IMG/VR virus record: IMGVR_UViG_3300017963_000204 | Coordinates: 62,001 to 126,000 of that record | Direction: 5' to 3' (one strand) | Length of the DNA: 64,000 nt | Origin: a virus | In this document: piece after piece, positions 38,544 to 47,871 of the stretch | How the letters are laid out: every line of letters begins with the position of its first letter | How positions within the stretch are numbered: position 1 is the first letter of the stretch | Made by a program: the position numbers and the translations under genes | Notes under the pieces: generated by a model | The model's database searches: none | What the model was told of the DNA's origin: nothing | Seen by the model: the letters and a program-made list of their open reading frames with translations, nothing else

Positions 38544-38755
38544 CCGTCGTCCTCGTCGAAGAGACCCGCAGCGATCACCTGCTCCAGGCCCCGCTGTGCA
38601 CACTCCTCTTCCAGGCAGTCCACACGCTCCTGCAGAGCGTCCCGGGCGAGCTCGTAGAGCGTCAGAGCTTCGTCCAGTGTCACCGGAGCGCTGTCTATCG
38701 CCTCCTCGAGCCGACGCACGTGCCGCGCGATGTTCCTCCCGTAGTAGTCCTGCAT
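38540..38755 (-). CDS. Acidic helical 71-aa protein
   Basis: It starts MQDYYGRNIARHVRR; mostly coiled coil (LTLYELARDALQERVDCL). Overlaps both neighbours. Confidence 0.68.
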   Translation of the reverse strand: MQDYYGRNIARHVRRLEEAIDSAPVTLDEALTLYELARDALQERVDCLEEECAQRGLEQVIAAGLFDEDDG

Positions 38756-38973
38756 CACTCCCTCAGAAAGCTCCGACGCCGACGCCGCTGCACCCGCAGC
38801 TCGAAGGCCTCGGAAAGAAGGTCTATGCGGGTCTTCGGAAAGCCGTGAATCATCGCCCACAGCTCCCCCTCGTGCTCCACAGCAACATAGGCGAAGAGCT
38901 CCCCGCGGCGCTCCCACCGGACAAGGACCTCCTCACCAGGTTGAACCTGCATATGGTCGACGCGCTTGCTCAT
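38755..38973 (-). CDS. Unknown 72-aa protein
   Basis: It starts MSKRVDHMQVQPGEEV. Beta-rich then a basic end (RVQRRRRRSFLRE). Its first codons are repeated exactly (17 bases) at 39642-39660 in the leader of the upstream gene. Confidence 0.68.
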   Translation of the reverse strand: MSKRVDHMQVQPGEEVLVRWERRGELFAYVAVEHEGELWAMIHGFPKTRIDLLSEAFELRVQRRRRRSFLRE

Positions 38974-38975
38974 GG

Positions 38976-39629
38976 TCAGTTTTTCTTGGTCTTCCCGCTG
39001 CCGGCCAAAGCTTCGACCAGACGAGCCGCCCCCCGTTGAGCCTCTTCTTCGGAGACAGGATCCGCCGCTTCGGTGAACCGATGCTTGCGCTCCCACTGAT
39101 CGAAAGCCAGGTCGTCGCGCTTCCCGGCCCTCTTCAAATAGAGAGCCGCCCAGCGCTGCCCCCTTCCGGTCATCTGGTCCACCAGGTGGACCAGAGAGCG
39201 AACAACGCCGTCTGGACCCTCCCCCATGTCAGCGCCGAGCTCTTCTCCCAACTGCTGTCCCAGGGGGGTCAGGGGCATGAACTCGTCGTCCACCACCGCG
39301 GCATCGAGAGTGGGGTCTCGAGGGTCGAACTCCCCCTCCGTAAGGCGATTCAACAGAGCCCGGTTCATCGCTCCGACGAGGACCCGCTCCACATGCCCGA
39401 GAAGAGGCAGGGGGTGCTTGCGATAGGAACGCCCCTCCAGAATGCGGGCGACCAACCCCCTGGGCTCGGCCTCCAGGGTCGCTGTGAGAATCGCCGCCTG
39501 GCGACCGTCCGACACAGACACATGGTGAAGCGGGGTGTACCCTTCTGCACCCTCGTCTGCACGAGGCAGGTCCTGCCAGGAAACAGGAAAGTCCCGAGCC
39601 TTCATGCGGGGTCTGCGTTTACGAGCCAT
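38976..39629 (-). CDS. Unknown 217-aa protein
   Basis: It starts MARKRRPRMKARDFPV behind AGGAGAGG. An upstream ATG at 39788 in the same frame, with its own GGAG, would add 53 residues and cannot be excluded. Mixed alpha/beta with a helical C terminus. The function is unknown. Confidence 0.68.
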   Translation of the reverse strand: MARKRRPRMKARDFPVSWQDLPRADEGAEGYTPLHHVSVSDGRQAAILTATLEAEPRGLVARILEGRSYRKHPLPLLGHVERVLVGAMNRALLNRLTEGEFDPRDPTLDAAVVDDEFMPLTPLGQQLGEELGADMGEGPDGVVRSLVHLVDQMTGRGQRWAALYLKRAGKRDDLAFDQWERKHRFTEAADPVSEEEAQRGAARLVEALAGSGKTKKN

Positions 39630-39831
39630 TCCTCTCTCCTGTGGTCGACGCGCTTGCTCCTCAGAGCCCAGCGTTCGTGTGCTCTTCCGACACGCGGCTG
39701 CTGTGTGCTTCCGGGGAAGGCGGAACCCAAGGGCTTCGAAGGGACTGACAATTCGGCGGTGCTCCGGGCACGTTCTCCCGCGTGGCATAGATCCGTCTCC
39801 TATGGTGATGGCCCCCTCGCTGACAGGTACC

Positions 39832-39857
39832 CTAATAGGTCAGTAGGGGATTGTCAA
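39832..39857 (-). promoter_or_regulatory. Promoter of the 39629-34153 operon
   Basis: TTGACA (39852-39857), 14-15 bases, TATTAG-like bases (39832-39837). Confidence 0.55.
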
Positions 39858-40106
39858 GGATAGGATGCGCATAATCCATCGAAAATATGCACCGGTGTAG
39901 CCCGGCGTGCTTTTTTCCAGGGACTCCAGAGGTCGCAAGTCCAGGAGGGGCGCGGTGTAGCGGATCGGGAGAGGCGAAAAGCAGACCCTCTCAGACGCTC
40001 TTCTTTTCGGTTTGACGGGTCCGGGCACGTTTTGCGCGGAATCAGAGGGGCAGGGTATAGTCACTCTCTGCGGTGACTGTGACTCGAGTGTGAGTCGGGA
40101 GGGGGA
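39858..40106 (+). promoter_or_regulatory. Divergent region before the plus-strand gene
   Basis: A TATAGT lies near 40055 and a GACTC-GAGTGT-GAGTC dyad near 40080-40096. The dyad may be an operator for the plus-strand gene. Confidence 0.4.
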
Positions 40107-40655
40107 ATGGACTACCAGAAGGCGAACGAGGTCCTGGGGGACATGAGAGAGTGGCTGCAGGAGGCCCGTGATATGGAAAGGCTCAAGCGCTTGGCTGCTA
40201 TGGGAGACACCCAGGCGAAAAGAGAGCTCGAGAAGGCCCGAGAGCGCGGACGCGCCGAGGTCTTCGCCGATCTGCTCGAAGCAGAGATGAAGAAGTTCAA
40301 GGCGAGCGGCTTCTCCGTGGACATCGTCCAGGGCTACAGGGGGAAAAAGAGGGCCGCTTCCACCAGTGCCTGGGTGTCCATCATCCCCAGAATCGGACGG
40401 GTGGACGTCGACTACTACCCGCAGAAGAACGAGCTCCGACTGCTCCGCTGGGGCGCCACCATACCAAATTCCTTCCCGAAGAGCGTCTGGACAAAGGCGG
40501 GGTGGACCGTAAACAACCCCTACGGAAGCTCCAGACCAGCCGGACCTATCTACGCCGACGGATCCATCCGCATCTCGGGCATCCAGACCAAACGAGCCGC
40601 CGTCAAAGCCGCCAGGAAGAACCTCGAGAAGCTCGCAAAGGCCGTCGGAACCTGA
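40107..40655 (+). CDS. Unknown 182-aa protein with recurring N-terminal module
   Basis: It starts MDYQKANEVLGDMREWL behind GGAGGGGG. Residues ~23-50 (ERLKRLAAMGDTQAKRELEK) are the recurring module. A basic beta-rich part follows and a helical end. It is a lone plus-strand gene; the function is unknown. Confidence 0.76.
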   Translation: MDYQKANEVLGDMREWLQEARDMERLKRLAAMGDTQAKRELEKARERGRAEVFADLLEAEMKKFKASGFSVDIVQGYRGKKRAASTSAWVSIIPRIGRVDVDYYPQKNELRLLRWGATIPNSFPKSVWTKAGWTVNNPYGSSRPAGPIYADGSIRISGIQTKRAAVKAARKNLEKLAKAVGT

Positions 40656-40676
40656 CCCAAATCTTTCAGGATCGGC

Positions 40677-41438
40677 TCAGACCTCGCGCTGGTGAAGGTG
40701 CGGCTCCAGCATCCGGTAGATCGTCGCCATGGCCTTCCTCCGGTTGGAGCTCGACAAGAACCGACTCTTATCCTTCCACGTGTCGCTGCTCTTCAAGGCC
40801 TTGTCGAATCGCTTCCGCGGAGTCTTCAGCATCTTCCTGAAGAGCCGACCTCGGAGCAGCGCCGTCGAGGTGATGTCGTCCACCACCTGGGCAATGAACG
40901 CAGCGTACTCCGAAGGCTGGTTCAGATAGCGCTTCAGCTCCGCCGGTGTCTGCTCACCAGGGTCGTGGTAGGTCTTCGCCAGCGCCGCCCCTGGGTCCAC
41001 CACGTGCACTAGCTCGTGCACGAACGTCGACCGGATGAGCTTCGTCAGGTTGTGAGCTCCCACAGCGTTGAAGTCCGCCAAGGCCTCCTCGGCCGTCTTC
41101 CTCGCGTTCAGATACAACACCACACGCTTCGGCGTCTTCCCGCGCCGATACGCCCCGCCGATGAACACTTCGTCAGCAGGACCACGCTGCGTCTCCAACG
41201 TCAAGAGCACATGCTCCACGTCCTGCGTGAACGGGTTCGTGATGCGCACCCCCTTCTGCCAACCACCACGCTTGATCTGTGAACCCAGCGTCTCCGAAGG
41301 CGACAACAAACCCAGAGAGCTCCGTATCCACTCCACTGCCGTCGTCGTCACCTTGTCCAGCTCCTCCTTGTCCAACGAAATCGGACGAGCCTCCAGAAGC
41401 GCACGGCCCTGCTCGATCAACACCTTCAATGACGGCAT
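40677..41438 (-). CDS. Zincin metallopeptidase-like protein
   Basis: FVHELVHVVDP near residue 140 is the HExxH zinc-peptidase motif; the third ligand may be in the EYAAFIAQ helix ~40 residues on. It starts MPSLKVLIEQGRALLE, the same N terminus as the next large gene. It lies on the same transcript as that second zincin. Confidence 0.8.
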   Translation of the reverse strand: MPSLKVLIEQGRALLEARPISLDKEELDKVTTTAVEWIRSSLGLLSPSETLGSQIKRGGWQKGVRITNPFTQDVEHVLLTLETQRGPADEVFIGGAYRRGKTPKRVVLYLNARKTAEEALADFNAVGAHNLTKLIRSTFVHELVHVVDPGAALAKTYHDPGEQTPAELKRYLNQPSEYAAFIAQVVDDITSTALLRGRLFRKMLKTPRKRFDKALKSSDTWKDKSRFLSSSNRRKAMATIYRMLEPHLHQREV

Positions 41439-41459
41439 CACTACCTCCTGCGGACAGCT

Positions 41460-41807
41460 TCAGGGAATGGCGTTCCAAGGCAGCTCCTCGGGTCCGCGGA
41501 AGAGCTTCTTCGGTGGTTGGTTCCTGACCTTGTAGCGCGCGAAGGTCTTCTCGGTGCCCCCCGTCAGGTGGCCCGCAACAGCGACCAGCCAGGACCAGGC
41601 CCGAGGTCCCCCATCGACACCCGCTGCAGAACCCCCCATGTCCGACACGTAGATGTTGGGCTTGCTCTTGAAGGCCTCACGGACTTCGGACACTCGAAGA
41701 CCGCTGACCTTCGTCTTCCCCTTGTAGACGTCTTTCGAGTAGCGGAAGTCCACCCTGGCGACTTCTTGGCCCTCATTGTCGTAGAACAGGATGCTCGCTG
41801 TAGGCAT
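41460..41807 (-). CDS. Unknown 115-aa protein
   Basis: It starts MPTASILFYDNEGQEV. Beta-rich N half, then a Gly-rich part and a basic end. It is set between two metallopeptidase genes, so may be a partner or inhibitor. Confidence 0.7.
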   Translation of the reverse strand: MPTASILFYDNEGQEVARVDFRYSKDVYKGKTKVSGLRVSEVREAFKSKPNIYVSDMGGSAAGVDGGPRAWSWLVAVAGHLTGGTEKTFARYKVRNQPPKKLFRGPEELPWNAIP

Positions 41808-41809
41808 GA

Positions 41810-43890
41810 CTACTCCCTGAATCCGAACTTACCCCGGAAGATGGCGATCATGAGCGCGAAGAGCTCGGGGTCCTTCTCGTGCAGCTCCCGCGCGTGCTCC
41901 TTGTCCTGGAAGTGCTGGAGCCCCATAGAGATCACCTCGGACACACGATGCTCCTTGTAGATCTTCCCAATGTAGCTGCTCGAAAAGTCGTCCGGGACAC
42001 TGATCTCACCGCTCCTGAAGCCTACGCACTTCTCGTGGTCCATCAGAGTTACCGTAGGCTGCCCTTTGGTTCGCTTCTCCAGGAAGTACGCTGTGGCGTC
42101 CCCCAGGCACCCGTTGCTGTATTCGAGGTAGTGCCCCAGCTCGTGCATCATCACCCGGGTAGCCGCTTCTTCGGATCCCCAGTTGTTGATGTCGATGTTG
42201 GGGTCGGCGGTGTGAGCCGTGGCGCAATGCCCTCGGCCCCTCTTTCCCTGGATCCGTACAGTGGCCTCCACGGCTTCCGGGGATACCTTCGAAACCACCC
42301 GACGTTTCGCATACGCTGGACCCCAAGCACCTTGCGGAACGAACTTCGACACGAGGTCCAGCCCTGTACGAGCTCCGCTCAGACGCTCCCCATGCAAAGA
42401 AGAATCGAACTCGACCTTGTGTGGCAGTTTCGACTTCCCCCTGGCCACCAACTGGTCATACAGATGATCCACCGCTTCGCCGGCGCCCTTCTTCGTGACC
42501 AGGCGCTGGATGGACTTCTCCGTCTCGGCCATCTGCTGGTGATAGGCATCGGGCTTCAGACGCTTCTTGTACGTCGCTTCCTCCTCCCAGTCACGGGCAC
42601 GCCGCGCACGGCTTGCTTCACCCGCTTCGGCAGCATTCCGCATTGCATCGCCGTCCTCGATGTACCTCTGGATCTGCTTGAAGTCCGGGGGACCATCGTC
42701 GTCCCAGCCCCACGGAGGCTTGAACATATCGATGAGCTTCTTCTGGATACCCCGAAGAACCGCGTCGCTCTGGTTGCTGTAGACCGCATACTCGGTGAAC
42801 TCGTCGTCGCTCATGAACTGGCTCATGCGCTCCGAGAGTGCACGACGCACCTCGGGCCGATGAGTGACCTGGAACCAGTTGTAGGCCGCCCCCTTCGAGT
42901 CCTTGGCCTTCTCTTTCTTCATGGACTTGATCAAGCCGTCGAACTTGTCCTTGAGAACGCGATCAATCCAGTTGCGACCAAAGAGCCCTACGACAGCCTG
43001 ACCTACGGGAAGAGAACGCGGATCATTGACGATCTTCCGAAGAGCCTCGAAGCCACCAGCCTCCTTCATGACCTTGTGCAAGCGACGAATGTTCGTTCTC
43101 TTGTCCGACTTGTGGTAGCCGCCCTGGCTGAAGTTGTAGTTGTGGACGTCCACGTAGGGCTCGAGCAGCTTGAACAGACGATCCGACGCCGTCGTCATCG
43201 GGGTGTTGTCCACCAGACGAGTGGTCTTGCCCTGCCCGTGCTCCAGGAAGAAGTCCATCGCCTTCTCCCAGCCCCCGCCGAAAAAGGTGCGCATCTTCGA
43301 CCGGGCCTTGTCGCTGGACATGATGAGAGCCCGGGTAGCGTCCGCCTCCGCCTTCGTCTTCGATGACGCCGTGAGGGCCTTGCGCAGATCATGCGATCCG
43401 TAGGCGTTGTGGAACCTCTCGAGCTCAGCACCCTTCCCGACGACGGAACGCCAGTGCTTACCAAAGTGCTCCGAAACAGCCCTCAAGATCTCGGGGTCTC
43501 CCTCGATGCTCTTGATCATCTCCTCGGAGCCCCGGCGCTTGCGCCAGTTGTCCTCCGGCTCCGCATACCAACGGAGCTTCTGTATCATCTCCGTAGCGGA
43601 CTCCGCATCCGTCCCCTCGAAGCGAAACAGACGCCTGGCTACCTCGGCGTTCTTCGGCTCCTTGCCCTGGAGAGCCTTCGGAACACCCAGCATCGTGCCG
43701 TCCGGCTTGATGAGAACACGCCGGTTGAACTTCCAAACCCAACGACCATCCTTCACCTCCGCGTCGTCCTTGTCGAACTTCGTGTAGTACGTGTCGTAGT
43801 CACCCTTCGGGTCACGACCCGTCACCTTGTTCACCCACTCCGAACGAAGACGGCGACCCTCTCGAACCAAGCGCTTCAACGACGGCATCA
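41810..43890 (-). CDS. Large protein with C-terminal zincin peptidase domain
   Basis: The 693-aa protein starts MPSLKRLVREGRRLRSE. The first ~500 residues are helical. VMMHELGHYLEY near residue 580 is HExxH, with a possible third ligand downstream (EKRTKGQP). Together with the smaller zincin and their shared N terminus, the pair may be virion or prohead proteases or proteins injected with DNA. The start at 43890 follows the two tandem promoters. Confidence 0.8.
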
Positions 43891-44049
43891 CAACCTCCAC
43901 GTGGTCGACAGTGAAGAGCATAGTCCAAGGCAAAGACCGTGTCAGCAACAGAAGGCCCTCAACGGCTTGAACAGGAGTACCCCTTCTGTACGTACACAAC
44001 TGTCCCGGCGGGTGGGAGTGGGGTGAACCCACGGGAGAACCCCTGCGAT

Positions 44050-44079
44050 AGACTCGATATAAGTCAGTCGGATTGTCAA
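44050..44079 (-). promoter_or_regulatory. Tandem promoter A of the peptidase operon
   Basis: TTGACAATCCGACTGAC at 44063-44079 with TATATC 12 bases after the -35. Confidence 0.5.
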
Positions 44080-44149
44080 GGTTCCAGATCCTGGATCTCA
44101 TTCTGTCGGGAGCAGAGCTCGGGGAGGGAGGAACCACGACAGGTTCCCT

Positions 44150-44177
44150 GCTCCATATAGGTCAGTCGGATTGTCAA
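44150..44177 (-). promoter_or_regulatory. Tandem promoter B of the peptidase operon
   Basis: TTGACAATCCGACTGAC at 44161-44177, a near copy of promoter A about 100 bases away, with TATATG after it. Confidence 0.5.
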
Positions 44178-44771
44178 GGTCCGAGATCACTGATCAAATT
44201 TCGGAGGGTGCGGGGCCGAGAATAGGAGAGGAAAGCTTCACGAAGCGGAGAGATCTGGCAGGAGGCCCCCTACCCTAATCTTGAGGGTCGGGAAAGTGTT
44301 GCACTGCGCGGACTTGCGGGACCGCGGGAAGTTGGCGTAGTTCGCCATTTTGCGGCGGCCGGAAAGTGGCGAATACCAACAGTTTCCGCGGGCTTAGGTC
44401 GCAACAGTTCAACCGTGTTCACAACTGCAGGACCGTGCCAGGGAGCTGGACTAAGATCGTGCCAGGTTCGGTGTGTGGAGAGAGAAAAGTGCATGCGTTG
44501 GGGGTGGCCCAAAAGGGTGCCCCTCGGCGGGTCTCGGATCCGACGCCATAGCTCAAGGCTGCCTGGCCCACAAGGCCGGCCCAGAAGTGGCCCACAAGGT
44601 AATGGTTCTGGGCCGTCTGTATGTAGGTCCGGCTCGCACCCAGCTTGGTCACTGCTTGGTCGCTCCCCCATAGGAGCCCGTACCCCCAATCTTGGGGATG
44701 CTGGTCTAGTTGCTCCTCGGACCCGGTTCGGTTACTGTCGTTCCATACTACTGTAACCCAGGGGGCGAATC

Positions 44772-45053
44772 GTGGAGTGGTGGGAGCGGGAACAGGCGAA
44801 ATTGGCGCGTCGGAAGCAGGACACACAGTCTACCCAGGGATCCCGGTCCCGGCGGGTGCACAGCTTCCCCGTGGCAGACACAAAGACCAGGGCCAAGCTA
44901 TTCGCCTTTTGTTACGGGGACATAGCGGCCTGGTGCGGCATCACAGAGGAGTCTATCCGCAGGGCCGTCTCCAAAGGCAGGCTCGATCCCATGGACTTCG
45001 ACAGCCTGATGAACTACCGCCAGGGACTTCGCAAGGTTACAATAAAGCCCTAA
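44772..45053 (+). CDS. Small DNA-binding-like protein, 93 aa
   Basis: It starts MEWWEREQAKLARRKQ. YGDIAAWCGITEESIRRAVS resembles a helix-turn-helix recognition segment. A convergent paralogue follows. Probably a regulator. Confidence 0.72.
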   Translation: MEWWEREQAKLARRKQDTQSTQGSRSRRVHSFPVADTKTRAKLFAFCYGDIAAWCGITEESIRRAVSKGRLDPMDFDSLMNYRQGLRKVTIKP

Positions 45054-45069
45054 AGGGGGGTCTGTAACC

Positions 45070-45663
45070 CTAGAGGTCCTCGGGGTTGGGCAGCATGACG
45101 GCCTTGGTCTTGCCCCCTGCCTTCCACTGGACCTTCTTCCGCTTGGCTGCACGGCGGCGCTCTGACTCGGCCTTACGCAGCTCCCTCTCCTCGGGCGTGA
45201 CCGGCCATCTCCGCTGGTAGTCCGGGCTTCTCACGCGCCGTAGCCAGGCGTAGCAGATGCTTTCCAGGTCCCCCATGTCGAGCTCGCCTTCCTTACACAG
45301 GGTGCGGACTTCCACGTTCGTGACAGCCAGGAGCTCCGCCACCATGGCGATGCCATACCCCCACAGCTTCCGGGCCCCCACATTCGGCCCTGCTGGGAGG
45401 TCGATTTCGTTGACATGGACCTTCGCCCGGACCTTCCGAAAATTTTCCAACGAAAAAATGTGTCCCGAATCTCGGGCTTTCCCACCCTTCTGCACTACAT
45501 TCCCACCCTTCTGCACTACATTCTCACCCTTCTGCACTACATCACCGACCCCTTGCACTACACCCCCACCCTGTCCGGTCTCTTCCTGAGACACCTGTTT
45601 TGACCCTTCCAGGTGGTCTGTCTCCCTGGTCTCATCCCCTTCCACGGTGCGCCTTTCGTCCAT
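45070..45663 (-). CDS. DNA-binding-like protein with internal repeats, 197 aa
   Basis: YGIAMVAELLAVTNVEVRTL matches the helix-turn-helix region of the plus-strand gene. The N half contains three VVQKGEN/GGN repeats, encoded by 21-base repeats at 45481-45543. A basic C terminus (KAESERRRAAKRKK). Probably a regulator. Confidence 0.74.
   Translation of the reverse strand: MDERRTVEGDETRETDHLEGSKQVSQEETGQGGGVVQGVGDVVQKGENVVQKGGNVVQKGGKARDSGHIFSLENFRKVRAKVHVNEIDLPAGPNVGARKLWGYGIAMVAELLAVTNVEVRTLCKEGELDMGDLESICYAWLRRVRSPDYQRRWPVTPEERELRKAESERRRAAKRKKVQWKAGGKTKAVMLPNPEDL
45481..45564. repeat. 21-base minisatellite inside the 197-aa gene
   Basis: Three near-perfect and one degenerate copy of a 21-base unit (minus strand AATGTAGTGCAGAAGGGTGG plus G). 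The copies keep the frame. Confidence 0.85.
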
Positions 45664-45713
45664 CTGGCTGCTTTGTATCTTCTTTTCCGGGGGTGCTTCT
45701 TTCCGGTCTACCC

Positions 45714-46235
45714 CTACTCAGTTGCTTCTTTTGCTCGGTTTTGATCTGTCCGATCCTGTTTTGCCTTGGTGCGGCCGGGGTCGAATTTTCGGTCCCAGGT
45801 CTCGAGCCGGGTGTTGAAGCTGCCTCTGTCCTTCTTCCCGACCACGAGGACGACTTCTTCACAGGTGTCTGCGAGCGCGTCCGATTTGACGTACATTTCG
45901 ACTATCCCCTCTACGGGGTCCATGTTGCCGGGCTTGATTTCGAGGTCGTCCAGTGTGGGGTGGTTGAGGGGCTCGAAGTATCCGCCTTGGACGACGCTTC
46001 TGATGAGGTCGGCCAGGACCTCCCCTGTGCACCTCAGAAGCTGTCCCTCTGGTTTGTGTTTGTCGCGCGCGGCCTGTCGGGCCTGTTCGACCTTGTCCAT
46101 GAGGCCCAGGGCGTGGATGACATCGAGGACGTGCTTGAGGTTCTGTATGGCGAGCTCTTGTGCGGTGGACGCGGGGTCTTTGACCCGTTCGAATTCGGCA
46201 ACGATCTCGTCGGGTGTCAGCATGGCTGTGTTCAT
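45714..46235 (-). CDS. Unknown 173-aa protein
   Basis: It starts MNTAMLTPDEIVAEFER. Helical N half, beta-rich middle, basic end (KQDRTDQNRAKE). The function is unknown. Confidence 0.74.
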   Translation of the reverse strand: MNTAMLTPDEIVAEFERVKDPASTAQELAIQNLKHVLDVIHALGLMDKVEQARQAARDKHKPEGQLLRCTGEVLADLIRSVVQGGYFEPLNHPTLDDLEIKPGNMDPVEGIVEMYVKSDALADTCEEVVLVVGKKDRGSFNTRLETWDRKFDPGRTKAKQDRTDQNRAKEATE

Positions 46236-46245
46236 CTCCTTGGGG

Positions 46246-46650
46246 CTACACCTGATCGACCTTGTCCGGCCGGTGCTCGTAGTGGCGTTTCAGGATGCGG
46301 TCCAGGCGCTCCTCACTGTAGGCCATGGACGTTCTCAGGGCGTCATTCAGCAGTGTGATCAGCTGGGGGTCGCCTTGTATGTGTGCGGTCTTGAACTTGA
46401 TGGCGCCTTGTTCAGCGTTCGCGATGTCGGGGCGGTGGATGTAGATCTTGTCGCAGCGGTCGTTGAGCTCCACCCAGTGTGTGAGCCCGTCGACCTGTGG
46501 CAGCCATTCTTTGAACTCAGCGGGGTTCCAGGATCCGCAGTATCGGCACACCCTGTCGTCTCCTCGTTCTCTCCATCCGTGTGTCAAGCCTCCTTGCCAT
46601 GTGGGGCACAGGGGGCATCTGGATTTGTCTTCTACGGGTGCGGTGCTCAT
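46246..46650 (-). CDS. Cys-rich 134-aa protein
   Basis: It starts MSTAPVEDKSRCPLCP. CPLCPTW...CRYCGSW forms a zinc site in the first 45 residues; the rest is helical with TYPE-like repeats. The function is unknown. Confidence 0.72.
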   Translation of the reverse strand: MSTAPVEDKSRCPLCPTWQGGLTHGWRERGDDRVCRYCGSWNPAEFKEWLPQVDGLTHWVELNDRCDKIYIHRPDIANAEQGAIKFKTAHIQGDPQLITLLNDALRTSMAYSEERLDRILKRHYEHRPDKVDQV

Positions 46651-46889
46651 GGGCGCTTCTCCAGCCAGACCTCGATCTGGTCACTGGTCTTGATGGGCGT
46701 GTCGATGGTGACGAGGCCTCGGGCTCTCTTGAAGGGTGTCAGGGTGCCGTTGATGGCGAGGTGTTGTGTGCGGTCCCAGAGCATGCTGCCGTTGCCGAAG
46801 GGCTCTCCTGGGGGCACGGGGCGGCTCATCCAGAACGTCACTCTCAGCATACCGGCTGACTTGTCCCAGTCCAGGTGGGCGGTGCTCAT
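46647..46889 (-). CDS. Unknown 80-aa protein
   Basis: It starts MSTAHLDWDKSAGMLR. Beta-rich (VTFWMSRPVPPGE). Start and stop overlap neighbours. Confidence 0.7.
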   Translation of the reverse strand: MSTAHLDWDKSAGMLRVTFWMSRPVPPGEPFGNGSMLWDRTQHLAINGTLTPFKRARGLVTIDTPIKTSDQIEVWLEKRP

Positions 46890-47056
46890 GGTGCGTCCTC
46901 GCAGACGGTAGAAGGTTCTTCCCAGGGCCACAGGATGGCTTCGCAGGCGCATTCGTTTGCGATGTTGTGCTCGATGCAAACCACGTAGGGGTCGAGTGCT
47001 TCGAGGTCGGCCCTTGGGATGAGCAGGAAGCTGAGTACGATGGTGAGCTCTATCAT
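46886..47056 (-). CDS. Small secreted or membrane protein, 56 aa
   Basis: It starts MIELTIVLSFLLIPRAD: a hydrophobic segment like a signal peptide, then four Cys residues. Its start overlaps the upstream stop. Confidence 0.6.
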   Translation of the reverse strand: MIELTIVLSFLLIPRADLEALDPYVVCIEHNIANECACEAILWPWEEPSTVCEDAP

Positions 47057-47253
47057 GGTGCTTTCTTCCAGCAGGTCCATATCCCCTTGGCGGCGATGCG
47101 TAGCACGAGGCGGTCTCTTTCTTCGGGGTCTTCCACGTTCAGGGCATGGGGTCCGAAGGTGAGCGGCTTGTCGGGGACTTCGGCGAAGCCTTCTTCTTCC
47201 ACGAGGGCTTGCACTTTCTTCTCTGGTCCGAAGACGAGTACCTGGTAGCTCAT
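47053..47253 (-). CDS. Unknown 66-aa protein
   Basis: It starts MSYQVLVFGPEKKVQ. Mixed alpha/beta, ends TCWKKAP. No family. Confidence 0.7.
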   Translation of the reverse strand: MSYQVLVFGPEKKVQALVEEEGFAEVPDKPLTFGPHALNVEDPEERDRLVLRIAAKGIWTCWKKAP

Positions 47254-47264
47254 GGTGCGGCCTT

Positions 47265-47576
47265 TCAGTCAAGGGGTAGCCCGAGCTCTGCTCTGATGCG
47301 TTCGGCTTTGGTGAGGGCGTCGTCGTAGCGGTCTCCGAAGAGACACGAGGGGCAGCAAGCGTATCGAGCTCTGTCGAACATGTCCTTGGCGGCCTCTTCG
47401 TGTCTGACCAGGGCGCGGACTTTTCGGCGGACCTCGAGAGGCGGCATTCCGGGGCGGCCTTTGCGGCGGGCCTTCTCAGAGAGGGCGGCTTTGGCCTGCT
47501 CTTCCAGTCGCTGAGCGCGGCGCTGCCTGTCGAAGGCCCTGCGTACTTGGTGGAAGAGCTCTGTAAGGGCGCTCAT
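47265..47576 (-). CDS. Basic 103-aa protein with Cys site
   Basis: It starts MSALTELFHQVRRAFDR. Strongly helical and basic, with CCPSCLFG near residue 78. The function is unknown. Confidence 0.7.
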   Translation of the reverse strand: MSALTELFHQVRRAFDRQRRAQRLEEQAKAALSEKARRKGRPGMPPLEVRRKVRALVRHEEAAKDMFDRARYACCPSCLFGDRYDDALTKAERIRAELGLPLD

Positions 47577-47580
47577 GGGG

Positions 47581-47871
47581 CTATCTCTTCAGTTGGCGCT
47601 CGGCTTTTCGGTAGAGCCGATGTAGCGCTTCGACCTTGTCTTCATCCATGAATTCTGGGTACAGGGCGACTTGAAGGACGGCGTGAAGACCGTCTCCGAG
47701 CTCCGTCCTGACGGCCTGGATGGCGTGGTAGTGCTCCCAATCGCCTTCGCCGAGGACAACGTTGTCGACGCCTTTGATCATCTTGATAGCGTCCATGACG
47801 ACCTGGGCGTCATCGTCTTCGCGCTTGGGCTCGGTCAGGTACACTGTGAGGGTTCGTACTCGTTCTGTCAT
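47581..47871 (-). CDS. Unknown 96-aa protein
   Basis: It starts MTERVRTLTVYLTEP. Beta-alpha pattern with a basic helical end (HRLYRKAERQLKR). The function is unknown. Confidence 0.7.
   Translation of the reverse strand: MTERVRTLTVYLTEPKREDDDAQVVMDAIKMIKGVDNVVLGEGDWEHYHAIQAVRTELGDGLHAVLQVALYPEFMDEDKVEALHRLYRKAERQLKR

Larger units (their letters stand above)
43891..44771. other. Long control region without convincing genes
   Basis: It holds two near-identical promoters (44050-44079 and 44150-44177), CCCC-AATCTT-GGGG-type inverted repeats at 44273 and 44690, and a possible plus-strand promoter before 44772. Open frames here on both strands lack codon-level support. Confidence 0.5.

Noticed and set aside
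44270-44826. Minus-strand frames of 91-139 aa
   Set aside because: Composition is low-quality, no ribosome sites, and the region is full of promoter-like and inverted repeats.
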